NCBI GenBank assembly: GCA_021397835.1
Contig: JAJFZO010000581.1
Span: 1,364,001-1,428,000, forward strand
Source: Moringa oleifera
Lineage: Eukaryota; Streptophyta; Magnoliopsida; Brassicales; Moringaceae
Direction of reading: 5' to 3'
DNA length: 64,000 bases
Below, piece after piece: positions 11,462 through 24,524 of this stretch. Position 1 is the stretch's first letter. Every line of letters begins with the position of its first letter. The translations under genes and the position numbers were made by a program. Below the pieces are notes generated by a model. That model saw only the letters and a list, made by a program, of their open reading frames with translations. It did no database searches and had not been told where the DNA came from.

Positions 11462-14400
11462 ATCAGAGAAAGCATTGCACAGACACGCGGCTGTGGATAC
11501 GGCAAAACCACCCCTGATTTCGGCTGAAAAGAACAATGCCGTCACTGTCCGCCGCCCTCGTACGAGGGACGTGAGTTCTACTCGTACGAGGGAAGTCAGT
11601 TCTAGGTACAAATCCCCCTCTCCATCAAAACCTACCGTTATCCGGCGATGCACATCTCCGAACTTCACAAGCACAGTGTCTTCACACTCCCAACTGGTGC
11701 CAAAGAGAGCAATTTCCGCCGAGAGGAAACGCCCTTCGACACCACCTTCACCGCGTGGTCCATCCACCCCGGTCCATGATTCATCTATAGATATGCCAGT
11801 GTCAGCTAGAAGGCTATCTACTGGCCGGATACCAGAGAGTTTATGGCCTTCTACTATGAGAAGTCTCAGTGTTTCATTTCAGTCGGATACTATTTCTATT
11901 CCTGTTAGTAAGAAGGAAAAGCCAGTTAGTAATGCTTCCGCAGATCGCACTTTGAGGCCATCTTCAAATGTAGCATATAAACAGGCCGAAATGCCTGCAG
12001 TATCAAGGAAGTCTACCCCGGAGAGAAAGAGGAGTCCTCTCAAAGGGAAGAATGCATCTGATCATTCTGAGAATGCAAAACCAGTTGATAGTTTGCCCAG
12101 CCGATTGATCGATCAGCATCGATGGCCTAGTAGAATTGGCGGGAAGCTAACTTCCAATTCATTGTGTAAAAGCATGGATCTTGCTGAAAAGACTCTGAGA
12201 ACTTTATCAACACCAACTCCAGGAAATGGGTTATCATCACTGAGGAGAATGTCCATTTCTGATGGTTTGGGTAGACCCTTACAGAAATCTACCAGTGATG
12301 CTGCAAGGCTCTTATTGTCTGATGAAATTGGTAGATTAGGCTCTGAGGCAAAGTCAGTTGATGATAATTCACTGCAAGCATCTCGACCTCATAAGGTCTT
12401 ATTTTCAAGCTCATCAAATAGCATGACATCCACAGCCAGATCTCAGTCTTTGCCTACTCCCCTATCACGACCTGCTTCACCAAGTAGGGCTGCATTATCA
12501 TTATCCTCTGTTCCTAGAGGAGTCAGTCCTTCTCGGGCAAGGCCATCAACTCCTTCAAGAGGGGTAAGTCCTTCAAGGATAAGGCCAGCTAGCACTTCTA
12601 GTCAATCCAATAATACAACTTCTGTGCTCAGTTTTATTGCGGATGTCAAGAAAGGGAAAAAGGGTGCAAGCTATATTGAAGATGCTCATCAGCTCCGGCT
12701 GCTGTATAATAGATTTTTACAATGGAGATTTGCTAATGCGCGAGCTGAAGCTGTATTATATATTCAAAAAGCAACCGCAGAGGTAGAGTGGCTCCCATTT
12801 ATATTTGTCACATGTCTACATTCTTTCAATAGTGCCACGGATGAACTTAAAGTGTGTTTACACATAACCTGTTATGTTGACGCAACATAAAAAAGTTATG
12901 CAGACACTTAAAAAGAAAAAAAAAAAAAACTCTATTTGGTTGTTTAATTTTTCATTGGAACATTGATATAATCATTTTTTGATGGCATTACGATTATGTT
13001 TTTCTTATTTCCAAATCAATGTTGAAAGTTCCACAGCCACTACTATTAAGTTTTCATGGTACACAGATAGTGCATTTGGTCTCGAGGTGAAATGACATAC
13101 TTTTGTTGAAGGTATGTTAAAAGTTTTATCAGATGAAACTTGACTTTCAAATTTGCAGGAAATTCTATATAATGTTTGGAATGCTACTTTAAGCCTGTGG
13201 GATTCAGTGACCAGGAAAAGGATCAATCTTCAACAGCTAAAGCTAGAGCTCAAGCTGAACACAGTTTTAAATGATCAAGTAAGGCCTCTTCTTCATTCCG
13301 TTTTTGTCACGATATGATCAAGATGTAGTTAATTTATCTACTGAATAGTTTTTGATGTTAACGTACATATTATCCGATTTAGTTGAGAACATTTTATTGG
13401 TTTTCTTTCATAACTTCTCTGCCTTTTCTTCTTCTTCTTCTTCTTCTTCTTCTTCTTTTGGAGAGGAGTGTATGAAGGGAGAAGGGGAAGGTAAACCAAT
13501 TGGAGTGGACACCTGTATTTATCTTAGCAGCTCAATACCTGGTAGCATGAATTATAGGTATTGAAGGTCTGCTATGTGCTTTATGTAGTAACCTGTAGCA
13601 AATATAGCATACCTAAACCTTGTGGCGAGAAACTTCTTCAGGTTAGAAGAGACATAATGTCTATGATAAATATAAGTGTAAAAGTTTCTATCTTTTGGTG
13701 CAGTAGCAATAGATTGATCTGAAGTTATGGAGTTTGGTTGAATCACCTCATTGGCAAGAGATATGGGTATGGTGGATTCAGACTTTACACCGTAGAGACA
13801 TTTAAATAGTATAAATAAAATATGAGCTCGATTAAGGTTTTCCTGGAGGGGAAAGGGCTGGACCAGTAGAATAGAAAGGATCAAAAAATGGGTTGAGGAA
13901 TAAGAGTAGCTATAGAATATTGAATGAGAAACATACATTTGGTGGAATAATGTGGCTCTGTTTTATTCTCATTCATTTCTTTTCCATATCCTATTTATGT
14001 TAATAGTTTTTGAAAGCATATTTTTACTATTGATGATATCTGTTTTGAACTAATGCCGTGATGTGATGCTGGTATAAATGGTTATTGATTCAGATGTCAT
14101 ACCTTGATGATTGGGCTTTACTCGAAAGAGATCATGTCAGCTCTATAGCTGGGGCGGTTGAGGATTTCGAGGCAAGCACTCTCCGTCTTCCAGTGACTGG
14201 AGGGGCAAGGGTATGTTAGGTTCCGAAAAGTGAGCTAGTATACTATTTGAAAAGAGAAAATTAGACCTAATGTCTACTTTGGCTCTTATACAGGCAGACA
14301 TTGAATCTCTGAAAGCTACTGTTTGGTCAGCTGTTGATGTGATGCAGGCGATGGCATCATCTATATGTTCTTTGCTCTCAAGGGTGAGATACTGAGGTCC

Positions 14401-16109
14401 TTTTTTAATTTTGTTCTCATATTGTCTGATTTATCAAGTTAGCTTTCACGCGGTTTCCTTTTCAGCTCAAGTTTGTTGTTCTGTTCTGTTTCCTGTGGGC
14501 TATTAAATGCTTCTATCCAAGTTTTTTAGAAGTAATGTGTTTTCCCTATTCCAGGTATTGGTTGGTTAAAACAGATAACTAATCTTAGATATTGTAATAT
14601 GCAGTTTATCATCTTGTTCTCTTTGGTATAATTTAGCCCTGATGTTTTCTGCAGACGTGTTATCATGTAACTCCAAAATTACTGTTATGATGTTCCAAAA
14701 TTTATTTGCATGTAGTTTCACATGTCATTCTGACTTTTTATGTGAAAAAAAAACTTTTTACATAATGAGATATTTTACCTGTTATCTTATCTATTCTGAT
14801 GAGGTAACTTATGTGTTGTTGAGTAGGTTCCGGAAAAAAAGGGTTTAAAATTGTTTGGATGCTAATTATAAAAGATGCTGATCAGCAAATTTTTTCTATT
14901 ATGCACTCCAGATAGAGGGAATGAACAATTTGGTTTCTGAACTTGCTGTTGTAGCTGCAAAAGAGAAATCCATGCTTGACAATTGTGAAGCTCTTTTGGC
15001 TTCAACAGCAGCAATGCAGGTGAGAAAAAATTATCTTCAAGGAAAACTTTTGAATGTAAATATGCCATGTCATGCGGTATAAATTTCTATAAAGATCCTT
15101 CTGTTTGTACAGGATTATTCATTTATTGTGGTTGCAAAATATTGAACTCATGCACAAAAATAGAAATTTTAATCCTTTTGACGCCGTAGCATCTTCAGTT
15201 GAGGATGAAAGTTGATATTTAGTATTGCCATGAGTTGATACTGTCACTACTGTGCCTCAAGGTGAAGTGATAGGTTCATTAGATCCGTTTGATTCCAATC
15301 CATTAGTGAATTACTATTAATGAGAAATCCAAAGGATTAGTTTGATATTATAGTTATAAGAAGCTTAATTGCTTATCATCACAACTTTTAACTTTCTATG
15401 TTCTCTTATTACCTTTTACTTGGTTCGCCTTTTGTCCTTCAGTAGTCTAAGTTCTTCGCCTGTTGCTTTGTTGTTATATGTTTTCCCTATGCCAGAATCT
15501 CCAGTTCTAGAAAATTCTTAAAATTCGTTCTTTCCTTTAATATTTTTTTTTTAAAAAAAGAAAGAGATACAGTGCTTCTGATTAATGTTAAAGTAGTCTG
15601 CTTGCACAGGATCCTGATTGAAGGTACTGTTTACCAGTGGTTCGGTAGTTTAATCTTATCCATATTGTTTGATCATTATGATTCGGATGAAGGATGGCAA
15701 TTCCAACCTGGTTAGATATTTGGGTGGTTGGTTGGGTTTATTTAAAATCAGTTGCCAATAGCTTTCTTGTTCCTTGTTCTTTTGTCAAATGCCCTTTTGT
15801 CCTTCGTCCCTTAGTGATCTGATTGGTCGGCCGAGATCAATCCATCATTAAGTCACATGGCATATCTCTGGTAAAATTATTCTATGCGTGACAATATGAT
15901 CTGGGTTTAATTTAGAATTTGTAATCTCAAACTCGTTTTCTTATGTATATTTTGCTTCTTTCTATTAAACTTATTCTGGCATCAAGCAGGTGGAAGAGTG
16001 TAGCACCAGGACTCATCTGATCCAAATGGAGCAAGCTTTGGAGATGGGTGAGGGACCAATCTTGCCAGCGAAAAAGTTGCTGTGGTCCTCACCAGCTGCA
16101 ATGTTCTAA
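11448..16109 (+). CDS. AUG8: QWRF-motif microtubule protein, augmin subunit 8 (6 exons)
   Basis: Coding exons are 11448-12782, 13159-13278, 14094-14210, 14294-14383, 14912-15019 and 15990-16109 (stop TAA), all in phase, for 629 residues. The N-terminus [13 protein letters not shown] is the one I recall for Arabidopsis AUG8 (At4g30710). Residues 1-410 are low-complexity, Ser/Pro/Arg-rich and basic ([19 protein letters not shown] repeats), as expected for the microtubule-binding region. The family signature QWRF is at about residues 425-428, followed by a mostly helical, coiled-coil-like C-terminal region. AUG8 is a plant HAUS8-like augmin subunit that recruits gamma-tubulin to microtubule sides for branching nucleation. 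Relatives are EDE1 and SCO3. The longest uninterrupted frame runs on past exon 1 into the intron; the donor GAG|GTAGAG at 12783 is preferred because exon 2 continues the family sequence. Confidence 0.92.
13425..13458. repeat. (TTC)n microsatellite in an AUG8 intron
   Basis: A run of about eleven TTC units lies in the intron between exons 2 and 3 of the AUG8-like gene. It is a simple repeat with no visible function. Confidence 0.8.
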
Positions 16110-16784
16110 CAGTATACTACGCCGTCACTTTATCAGAGATGAAAGGCCTACCTGCTGAGGTCTCAGTAAATGTATATTGTTTTCTTTCTTTAATTTTTTT
16201 GTTTTTTCACTTAACAATTGTGGCAATTTCACGCCGAATTCTTCCCTTTTGCAAGAGGGAGTTATTGGCCAATCTGTAGTAGTAGTATTTTTTGTTCAGG
16301 CATACAGAAAAAGAAAAGGCACAGAAAGCAATTGATTGAAATGCAATGTAGAGGGTTTGAAGGCAAAGGAAAAAAGTAGTTCAGTTGTTTCAATATATTA
16401 TCTTTATCATATATATAATAAGTTAACAAGCCTTTCTACCCATCTTGTATTTGCATTTGGGATTAGCAAATGTGAGATTGTGTAGCTTTGTAATTGGGAG
16501 ATGGACTGCTCAGAACAAATTACTTATTCACATTGATACTGATGCCCAATTTGAGGTAGCCAAAGTGCTTCAAAGCTGCTGACTTCTAATTTCTAACGTA
16601 TGTTCAATTCACTTTCTCTTTGTCAAACAATCAACAGCAGCTATTCTTCTAATCCATGTTTATTTAAATAAATGTTGTTAAGCTCTGTGAGTTCCCGCCA
16701 TTTTAAAATTTGGAAGAGGCCAAGAGGGCAACCAGACCGTTAAGGGAAAAGCCGTCCTCGAAGAATCTCCTCTAAAGAAAACAA
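16110..16784. other. AUG8 3'UTR and short spacer to the PPR gene
   Basis: This 675-base gap between two genes on the same strand contains the AUG8 3' end and the promoter and leader of the PPR gene. It has T-rich and A-rich tracts and a short AT repeat near 16410. No other gene is seen. Confidence 0.6.
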
Positions 16785-19151
16785 ATGTTCCTGAAAACAG
16801 CCTCTTGTATGCCAAGAAATAGATACTTCTTCCTTAGTCTCATCAACAAAGCCACAGCTTTCTCTCACCTCACTCAAACCCACGCCCAAATTATCCTCCA
16901 CCGCCTCCAAAATGACCTCGCCGTGGTCACCAAGCTCACCCACAAGTTCGCTGACCTCAACGCCATGTGCTACGCTCGTAGCCTCTTCCTTTCCGTTCCG
17001 GAACCCGACCTCTTCCTTTTCAATGTCCTCATTCGGGGCTTCTCCAATAGTGAATCTCCACGTTTGTCCATTTCGCTATTTACCCACTTGAGGAAATCCG
17101 CTGATCTCAAGCCAGATAACTTCACTTATGCCTTTGCCATGACTGCCGCATCGGGTTTCGTGGACGAGAGAGTCGGTGTTATGTTACATGGGCAAGCGAC
17201 CGTTGATGGCTATGGATCAGATTTGTTTGTTGGTTCTTCTGTCGTTGACATGTACTTCAATTTTTGGCGTGTTGAGTCAGCGCGGAAGGTGTTTGACGGA
17301 ATCCCGGAGAGAGACACGGTTTTGTGGAACACGATGATATCTGGATTAGTGAGGAACTGTTTGTTCGAGGATTCTGTTCGGGTTTTTGGGGATATGGTCA
17401 AGGGTGGTAATACCCAATTGAATTCTACAACCGTCGCGTCTGTGCTGCCGGCTGTGGCAGAGTTGCAGGAATTGAGTTTGGGGAGACAGATTCAGTGTCT
17501 GGCAATGAAGTTTGGATTTCACTCTCATGCTTACGTGCTCACAGGCTTGATTTCTTTCTACTCAAAGATTGGGGAGATTGAGACGGCAAGTCTATTGTTT
17601 AAACAGATTCATCGACCAGATTTGATATCTTGCAACGCAATGATATCTGGATTTACTTGTAACGGTGACACTAAGCAGTCGATGAGACTATTTAAGGAAC
17701 TGCTTGCTTCTGGGGAGAAAGTAAATTCCAGCACTATTGTGGGATTGATTCCAGTGTACTTCCCATTTGGTCATTTACTTCTTACTAGTTGCATTCACAG
17801 TTTAATTGTGAAATCTGGTATTGTTTCCCATTCTTCTATTTCAACTGCACTGACTACTGTTTATAGTAGATTAAATGAAATTGAATCTGCCCGGAAACTT
17901 TTTGATGAGTCTGAGAATAAAAGTATAGCTTCCTGGAACGCAATGATCTCAGGTTACACCCAGAACGGATTGACAGAAACAGCAATTTCTCTGTTTGGGG
18001 AAATGCAGATGTCAGAAGTGGATCCAAATCCTGTCACAATTACATGTATTCTTTCAGCTTCTGCTCAACTTGGAGCTCTAAGTCTGGGAAAATGGGTACA
18101 TAGCTTAGTTAAGAGCAAGAAATTTGAGTCTAATATATTCGTTTCAACTAGCTTAATTGACATGTATGCAAAGTGCGGAAGCATTGCAGAGGCTCGACAA
18201 TTATTTGATTCAATGCCAGAGAAGAATGTAGTGACTTGGAACGCCATCATTTCTGGTTATGGTCTTCATGGACATGGGCGGGAAGCACTCAAGATCTTTT
18301 CTGAGATGTTACATTCTGGGGTTCAGCCAACAGGGGTTACTTTCCTTTCTGTCTTGTATGCTTGCAGTCATGCCGGTTTGGTGACAGAAGGAGATGAGAT
18401 TTTCCATTCTATGATCCATGTTCATGGCCTTGAACCATTGCCTGAGCATTTTGCCTGCATGGTTGACATCCTTGGACGATCCGGACGCTTAGAGAAAGCC
18501 TTGGCCTTTATAGAGGGAATGCCAGTAGAGCCAGGTCCTCCTGTGTGGGGTGCATTGCTTGGGGCTTGCATGATTCATAAAGACACTAAGCTAGCCCGTG
18601 TAGCTTCTGATAGACTATTCGAGTTGGACCCAGAAAATGTAGGATACTATGTTTTACTCTCTAATATATACTCAGCTGAGAGGAACTATCCACAGGCTGC
18701 CTCAGTCAGACAAGTGGTCAAGAAGAGAAAGCTGACAAAGACTCCTGGGTGTACCCTGATTGAAATTGGTGAGACGCCACATGTGTTTACATCTGGTGAC
18801 CAGTCCCATCCACAAGCTGCTGCAATCTATGCAATGCTAGAGAAACTGACAGGAAAAATGAGGGAGGCTGGATTTCAGGCAGAGACGATCACAGCTTTGC
18901 ATGATGTGGAGGAGGAAGAAAAGGAGTTGATGGTGAAGGTTCACAGTGAGAAATTGGCCATTGCTTTTGGCCTTATAGCTACTGAACCTGGAACAGAAAT
19001 TAGGATCATTAAGAACCTTCGAGTCTGTTTGGACTGCCATACTGCAACTAAATTTATATCCAAGATTGCACAGAGAGTCATCATTGTTAGAGATGCTAAC
19101 CGATTTCATCATTTCAAAGATGGTGTGTGTTCCTGTGGAGACTACTGGTGA
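16785..19151 (+). CDS. MEF29: PLS-class PPR protein with DYW domain, MEF29-like
   Basis: A single uninterrupted frame of 788 residues, normal for intronless PLS-DYW genes. Tandem P, L and S type PPR motifs occupy about residues 60-560 (for example SWNAMISGYTQNGLTETAIS and YAKCGSIAEARQLFDSMPEK), followed by E and E+ motifs and a complete DYW domain. The deaminase-like signature is intact: HSE at 720-722, CLDC at 748-751, and the terminal GDYW. Such proteins recognise organelle RNA by the PPR array and deaminate a target cytidine. The sequence and the position next to AUG8 match Arabidopsis At4g30700 (DYW9/MEF29, a mitochondrial editing factor whose maize counterpart is PPR2263). The first ATG is used; the N-terminus is plausible as an organelle presequence. 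The upstream gap to AUG8 is under 700 bases. Confidence 0.93.
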   Translation: MFLKTASCMPRNRYFFLSLINKATAFSHLTQTHAQIILHRLQNDLAVVTKLTHKFADLNAMCYARSLFLSVPEPDLFLFNVLIRGFSNSESPRLSISLFTHLRKSADLKPDNFTYAFAMTAASGFVDERVGVMLHGQATVDGYGSDLFVGSSVVDMYFNFWRVESARKVFDGIPERDTVLWNTMISGLVRNCLFEDSVRVFGDMVKGGNTQLNSTTVASVLPAVAELQELSLGRQIQCLAMKFGFHSHAYVLTGLISFYSKIGEIETASLLFKQIHRPDLISCNAMISGFTCNGDTKQSMRLFKELLASGEKVNSSTIVGLIPVYFPFGHLLLTSCIHSLIVKSGIVSHSSISTALTTVYSRLNEIESARKLFDESENKSIASWNAMISGYTQNGLTETAISLFGEMQMSEVDPNPVTITCILSASAQLGALSLGKWVHSLVKSKKFESNIFVSTSLIDMYAKCGSIAEARQLFDSMPEKNVVTWNAIISGYGLHGHGREALKIFSEMLHSGVQPTGVTFLSVLYACSHAGLVTEGDEIFHSMIHVHGLEPLPEHFACMVDILGRSGRLEKALAFIEGMPVEPGPPVWGALLGACMIHKDTKLARVASDRLFELDPENVGYYVLLSNIYSAERNYPQAASVRQVVKKRKLTKTPGCTLIEIGETPHVFTSGDQSHPQAAAIYAMLEKLTGKMREAGFQAETITALHDVEEEEKELMVKVHSEKLAIAFGLIATEPGTEIRIIKNLRVCLDCHTATKFISKIAQRVIIVRDANRFHHFKDGVCSCGDYW

Positions 19152-19919
19152 AAACTTGCTCTTGACTAAGGTTTGTGGGCTGGGATATCATTTTGGTTAC
19201 ATGACAACATTGTTAACTGACTACTTTCATCCTAAGATGCAAGATATTTCTTCACAAACTTTTTGCAGAAAGTTGGAATATCTATTAAGGGCACATATGG
19301 ATTCTATGGATTCCAAGTTGCTCTACAGCAAAGCGATTTTAGATCTATCCAACTGAACTAACAGAGTTCCAAATTTTGTCAGGTTCTTTTAGCCTTTATT
19401 GAAACTCATGCATTTTCAGGATCTTGTCAGATATTAATAGGCTGATATTTTTCTTACAGTGCCTTCTGCTTAACTATGTGTTCAAGAATCGTTGTATACA
19501 ATTGCTCTCCAGATTTTCATGTAACAGTTCTGTGAATGAGGTTTTCTGGTTACATCTTTGAACTTTAATGAGAATATGCCGGTTGAAATGAATATGTTGA
19601 TATATCATTCTATATCACTGTGATCCCTCTTTTCTTTGTCGGATAACCATCATCTTCTTATTGTGAGAGGAAACAAGTTGTTTTGTCTATGTGCTAGATG
19701 TATTAGACTTGACATGCAATTTTTCTGACCGAATTAGAATGAAAAAGCATGGTAAGCAACAATTCCTTCAATTCAATTACAAAACTGGGATACAATGCAT
19801 ATTACTACACAAAAAATTTCAGTCTAGCTTTATTCTTTCTTGTACATCCCCATCTTGTTGGTTCATACAGCAAAATCAGTAAATCCTTTCAAGACAAATG
19901 CACATACCAAACAATTTTT
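19152..19919. other. Convergent 3' ends of the PPR gene and CESA7
   Basis: The PPR gene (+) and CESA7 (-) converge here, so the stretch holds both 3'UTRs. It is T-rich on the plus strand near the PPR end. No separate gene is seen. Confidence 0.6.
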
Positions 19920-22900
19920 CTAGCAATTGATGCCACACTGCGTGGTTGCAGGTCCCTTCGTTTTCATTACAAAAGGATCAATTCGAACCCAGAGCAAAGA
20001 GAAGATTGAAGCCAAGAGCACTGACCATATAACAACAATGGTGGGTGTCCGGTTCTGTCTCCCCATGAGACCTTTTAGGAATGGATAGAGATGAACGATC
20101 ACCCAAAAGGAGAAGAAAAGCTTTCCAAAGAGAGGTCCCCATGATTGGTACCCATTGTTTATGGCATCTGAAATCCCAGCTACAACCCCCACAAGGTTGA
20201 TGATTAAGACGGTGGTTGGAGGGATGAGGAGAGTTGTCCATTTGAAGGCGTAGAGTTCTCCAAAGTCTTCATCATCAGATGCCTTCGATGTAACAGTGAA
20301 GTTAGTGTCGATTCCAGCCAATACCTTTAGCAGACCTTGCACAACAGCGAAAAGATGTGCTGAAATGCCACCAATGACCCAGAATTGTTCATTTCTCCAC
20401 CATTCCTCGATGCCTACTCCACTCCATCTCATCTCAAGAATGCCTGTTGCGAAGATTGAGATGAACAGAGCAATGAAGAAGAGACTAGCGAAAGTACTTA
20501 TCTGCATCAAAAATGAACTTAGAATCAGTGAAACAGAAGCATAAAGTAGTTGATTCTCAGATAGTGCTTGAATTCCTCTTGCATAATCACATCCACTTTT
20601 GATGGAAAGAACAAGAATTGTTTGCTTACCGATGGCATGATGAACTTATCAGTAAGTAGACAGATGGCTGGGAGGACACAGTAGGCAAGGAGTGGTACAG
20701 AGGTGAAGGGGTAGATAGTTGTGTTGACATATGCAAAACGCTCCAGCCACTTGAGTTTTCCTCCCTTGTAGCCATACCAGACAGGACTGTGGCGACTGAA
20801 GAAGATTTCAACAGATCCAAGTGCCCACCTCAGCACTTGGTTCAGACGATCTGATAGATTGATGGGAGCTGAACCCTTGAATGCTGCTCTCTTTGGCATA
20901 CAGTAAATAGACCTCCAACCACGGCAATGCATCTTGAAACCTGTTAGAATATCCTCTGTAATTGAGCCGTAGATCCAACCTAGCTGCATGGAGAAAAATG
21001 ACAGAGCTTTAGATGATCTAGTATTAAAATTTGAAATCATTGAAGGTGGAATCCGATGGGAGTTGAATGCTACTATGTTGTTGGGAGTACCTCAAGGCCC
21101 CATTCAGTTTTGTCTTCATAGCCACAGCTGATGACATGGATGGCCTCTTTAAGCAGAGCTGCAGGGCTGGAAGAAGGTGGGACACCCCCTTCTTCCATCA
21201 AAGTTGAAGTCACGAAAATAGCTGACTGCCCGAATTTCTTTTCAAAGTTCATCTGGGACATCAGTAACTCTTTGTCGTCCTCCATTCCTGCTGATAGATA
21301 TAGAGGAGCCAATCAGTTAAGGAAATCTTAAGAAGAAACAAGTTCAGTATTGAAGGAGAGTTAACAATTTAAAGATTCTGGCAAACCTTCTAGGCTTGCT
21401 CCATCTTCATTTGCTCCGCCTTTGGCATATTTCTTCTGCTTTCTGCGATGGCCAAAGCAGGGGCAGCAATCACAGCTTACCATCTTTGGGCGCTTTGGAC
21501 CCTTGGGAGGATTGTACCCATATAAAGCTTGCCTTCTGAAAACACATCCAGTGCCCACATACACAGGACCTTGAATACCATCTAGACCTTTCATGTTAAT
21601 CTGCAAAAGTAAGAAGAAACTAAACATTGATCTTTCTTCCCTAAATAATCTTACCAATGAAAGCAAGGCAGGAGACTTACATCAAAGAAGACGGTGTTTC
21701 TGTTGGCATAACGGTCATTCTTATCAATACCATCAAATCTTTGAGGGAACTGAACATAGCAAACCTTCTTTCCAACTTGAGGGTCCATCAGGAAACACAT
21801 GGCTTCTCTTATGGCCTTGCTGTTATTCACATAGTGGTCACAGTCCAAGTTCAGCATGAAAGGAGCATTGGTAAGCACTCCTGAGACCCGAATCTGAAAA
21901 ATGAAGAGAGATCTCCCATGTCAAAGCAGAACTCAACCAAGCTGATGGAATTAGGACGAAAAAAGATAGTCATGATTCTTACCAGGGCATTCATGGCACC
22001 AGCTTTCTTGTGATGCGAGAAACCAGGCCTTTTCTCACGCGACACGTAAACAAGACGAGGGAGCTCATTTCCTTCAACATCATGGCCTCCACTGTGACCA
22101 AGGAATACTTGAATCATACCAGGGTGATCCTTGGTATTGTTACCTGGCCATGGTGTCCCATCTTGCATGATCCACCCCTCTGGAGGAACCTTGCTGGCTT
22201 TAGCCACAAGTGCATTTATCCTTACCTTGAATTCTTCATATTCTCTCTGTCAAAACATCAGATACAACAGTTTTTTTTTAATTTTTGAAGTGATTTCAAA
22301 CTTCAAAAGTAATGCCATGGAGTTTCCCCTAACCTTCATCGCTCGACGCTCTTTAACAAAGGTAGGCTGGACTTTGTCCTTGAGGTAATCAACCTTTAGG
22401 GTGAAGTACATCTCTGGGGCTCGGGGCTCTATGGAGAACTTCTTACAAAATGGTACCCATTTTCTTGCAAATTCAGCAGTTTCAGATAGGGATTCAAAGG
22501 TGAGCATGGAAGCACCATCATCAGAAACATAGCAAGAAATCTTATCAACTGGGTAGTCCATGGCCAAGATTGACAGGACTGTATTTGCTGTGACAAGAGG
22601 AGGTTCCTTCATTGGATCCACTGTACTGACAAAGATATCTACTGGGGCAAGCATGTTGGGTTCACCTTCCCTTTCATACCTGCATTCGCAAATTTACAGA
22701 GCAAACTTTATCATAACCCAAACTCTGCCTGGCTGCCTCTTACTTTTGCTACTTACGATGATCATCAACGAGCTCGTAAAAAATTGAGTACCTGAGGGAA
22801 AGGCGATCAAGGTAGGTCTCACGATCAATGGGAAACCATTTGGGAAACTGATCAAGGATCCAAGAAATTGCAAACCAGATTTCGCAGATCACAGATGTCA

Positions 22901-24411
22901 ACCACAGCCCAATGGCATCATGAACCGGGTTCAGAATTCTATAGCGGAGGAAGAAGGCAAGAATAACTAGTCGAGCCACGATCACCATCCGGTAGGGGTT
23001 GACCCTGCTAGAAGCAATGGGAACTTTCCTTGAGAGTGGCTGCCTAGCTTCATCAATCCTGCACCAGGGTTTCACACAAACATATGCAAGTCAATAACTT
23101 GGCTTGAGTGCTTGGAAGAAATTGTTAGACATCACGTTATTTGGACAAATTTAGGGAGCATTACATGGCCATGTCTGGATCATTTGCATCATCTGGTTCA
23201 GGCCCCAGATTCCCTTGCTGCAGCTTCCAGTCGTCCATCCTTTCTTTCCATCCTCCCTCTTTCTTTTCATCCCATCTTGCGCTTCCTGTTATGTGCAGGT
23301 ATATTCTAAGAGATTATCTCTTCTCATTTGATATGTCATATGATATTATGGGATTGCACTTCTTAGCTAGTGAACTCAGGAGGAGTGCCACTGCCATAGT
23401 GTTGACAGTATCCATAAGGTTGCATTATTTAATTACTTCACAACTGAAGGCACCTCTGTAGTAATATAAGAAGAAGAAAAGTTCTAATTATAACTTCTAT
23501 GAAACAAATTAGAACATGGAGACACACCAGGTTCAGAAACTGGATATGGGTGTACTCGTTTGTGAAGAGAAGAAGATAATGCCTGTTCTCCATGAGGATA
23601 ACCTCCTACAGGGAACTCTCCACTCACCTGCATAAATTAACACAAATTGCTTTACTTACAATAGAATTAGAGGAGCAGTTGGATCAAATTAAAGGAACAA
23701 AGCAACAATCTAATATGGTTCTGATATTTTATGAGAAGCAAGGCTCTTTGCTTACTGGTCGGCCACCAGCAATAACAGGAGGGAACTGAGCATTTTCCTC
23801 ATCATCAGGGCCTCTTCCGTAGCTCATCTTCCCATGAAGCATCGCTTCTGCAATATGCCCGTGCTTGTTATGCTCATCTTCGATGTTGAACTCATGTTCA
23901 ATATCATCAATATCCTCTTCATCTTCATCTCCTTCTACTCTAGCGCTCCCTTCAAAGTATTAGAAGAAAAGTCAGTTATCCTACTCGTTTCAATGAATTT
24001 GGCAACGAACTTGCAGCAAAGTCTTAGCTGTTAATAAGAGAGTTATTACCTTTGAGACGCTTGTACCTAGTCTTGCATTGGGGGCACATTTGGGTCCCTT
24101 CTCTCCTTTCATACTCATAACACGGCCTACAAACTGGAAAACCACACTCGTTGCAGGCCACAAACAAGTCCCCATCTACAGTCAGGCCGACCTCATCGCC
24201 ACAAATCTCACAAACCTGACCATCCAGATTCTTCAAGGGCTTCGGCTGAACCAGAACCAAAACCCAAAAAACACATAAACACAAAGACAGACACCATGTA
24301 ATCAACTTCCAGTTGGGGTTTGTGTGCATGCTTTACCTCTTCATGGTTGTGAATAACGACAAGTTCATTGCGATTATGAGACCCGGCGACGAGTCCGGCG
24401 CTGGCTTCCAT
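19920..24411 (-). CDS. CESA7: Cellulose synthase catalytic subunit 7 (IRX3 type), 13 exons
   Basis: Exons in transcript order: 24411-24337, 24245-24050, 23949-23756, 23627-23528, 23285-23165, 23058-22792, 22679-22334, 22246-21983, 21893-21681, 21600-21387, 21287-21091, 20983-20630, 20501-19920. Phases agree and give 1040 residues. The N-terminus [20 protein letters not shown], the RING-type zinc finger in exon 2 (four CxxC pairs), and the closing QCGINC are those of CESA7/IRX3 rather than CESA4 or CESA8. GT2 catalytic signs are intact: DxD (D538, D540), TED (738-740) and QVLRW (778-782), with two transmembrane helices before and six after the catalytic loop. The enzyme polymerises glucose from UDP-glucose in plasma-membrane complexes, with CESA4 and CESA8, for secondary walls. 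The start codon context ACCATGG is strong. No lesion is seen. Confidence 0.96.
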
Positions 24412-24524
24412 GGTGGATGGAAAAGCGAATAGTGGAAGTGAGAATTGTGAATGAGGGATGGCATGAGAAGAAGGGTCGTGTTTTATGAATGAAGGTAGGA
24501 CATAGGAGACGGAGTATCTCTCTC

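Noticed and set aside
12783..12890. Continuation of the first AUG8 frame beyond GAG|GTAGAG, giving a 480-residue protein.
   Set aside because: The family sequence continues in the exon at 13159 ([17 protein letters not shown]) in phase with the donor at 12783, so the extension is intron read-through.
20525..20629. Extension of the CESA7 frame ending [15 protein letters not shown].
   Set aside because: It departs from the CESA family sequence right at a GTAAGC donor; the next exon at 20501 restores the transmembrane sequence, so this is intron.
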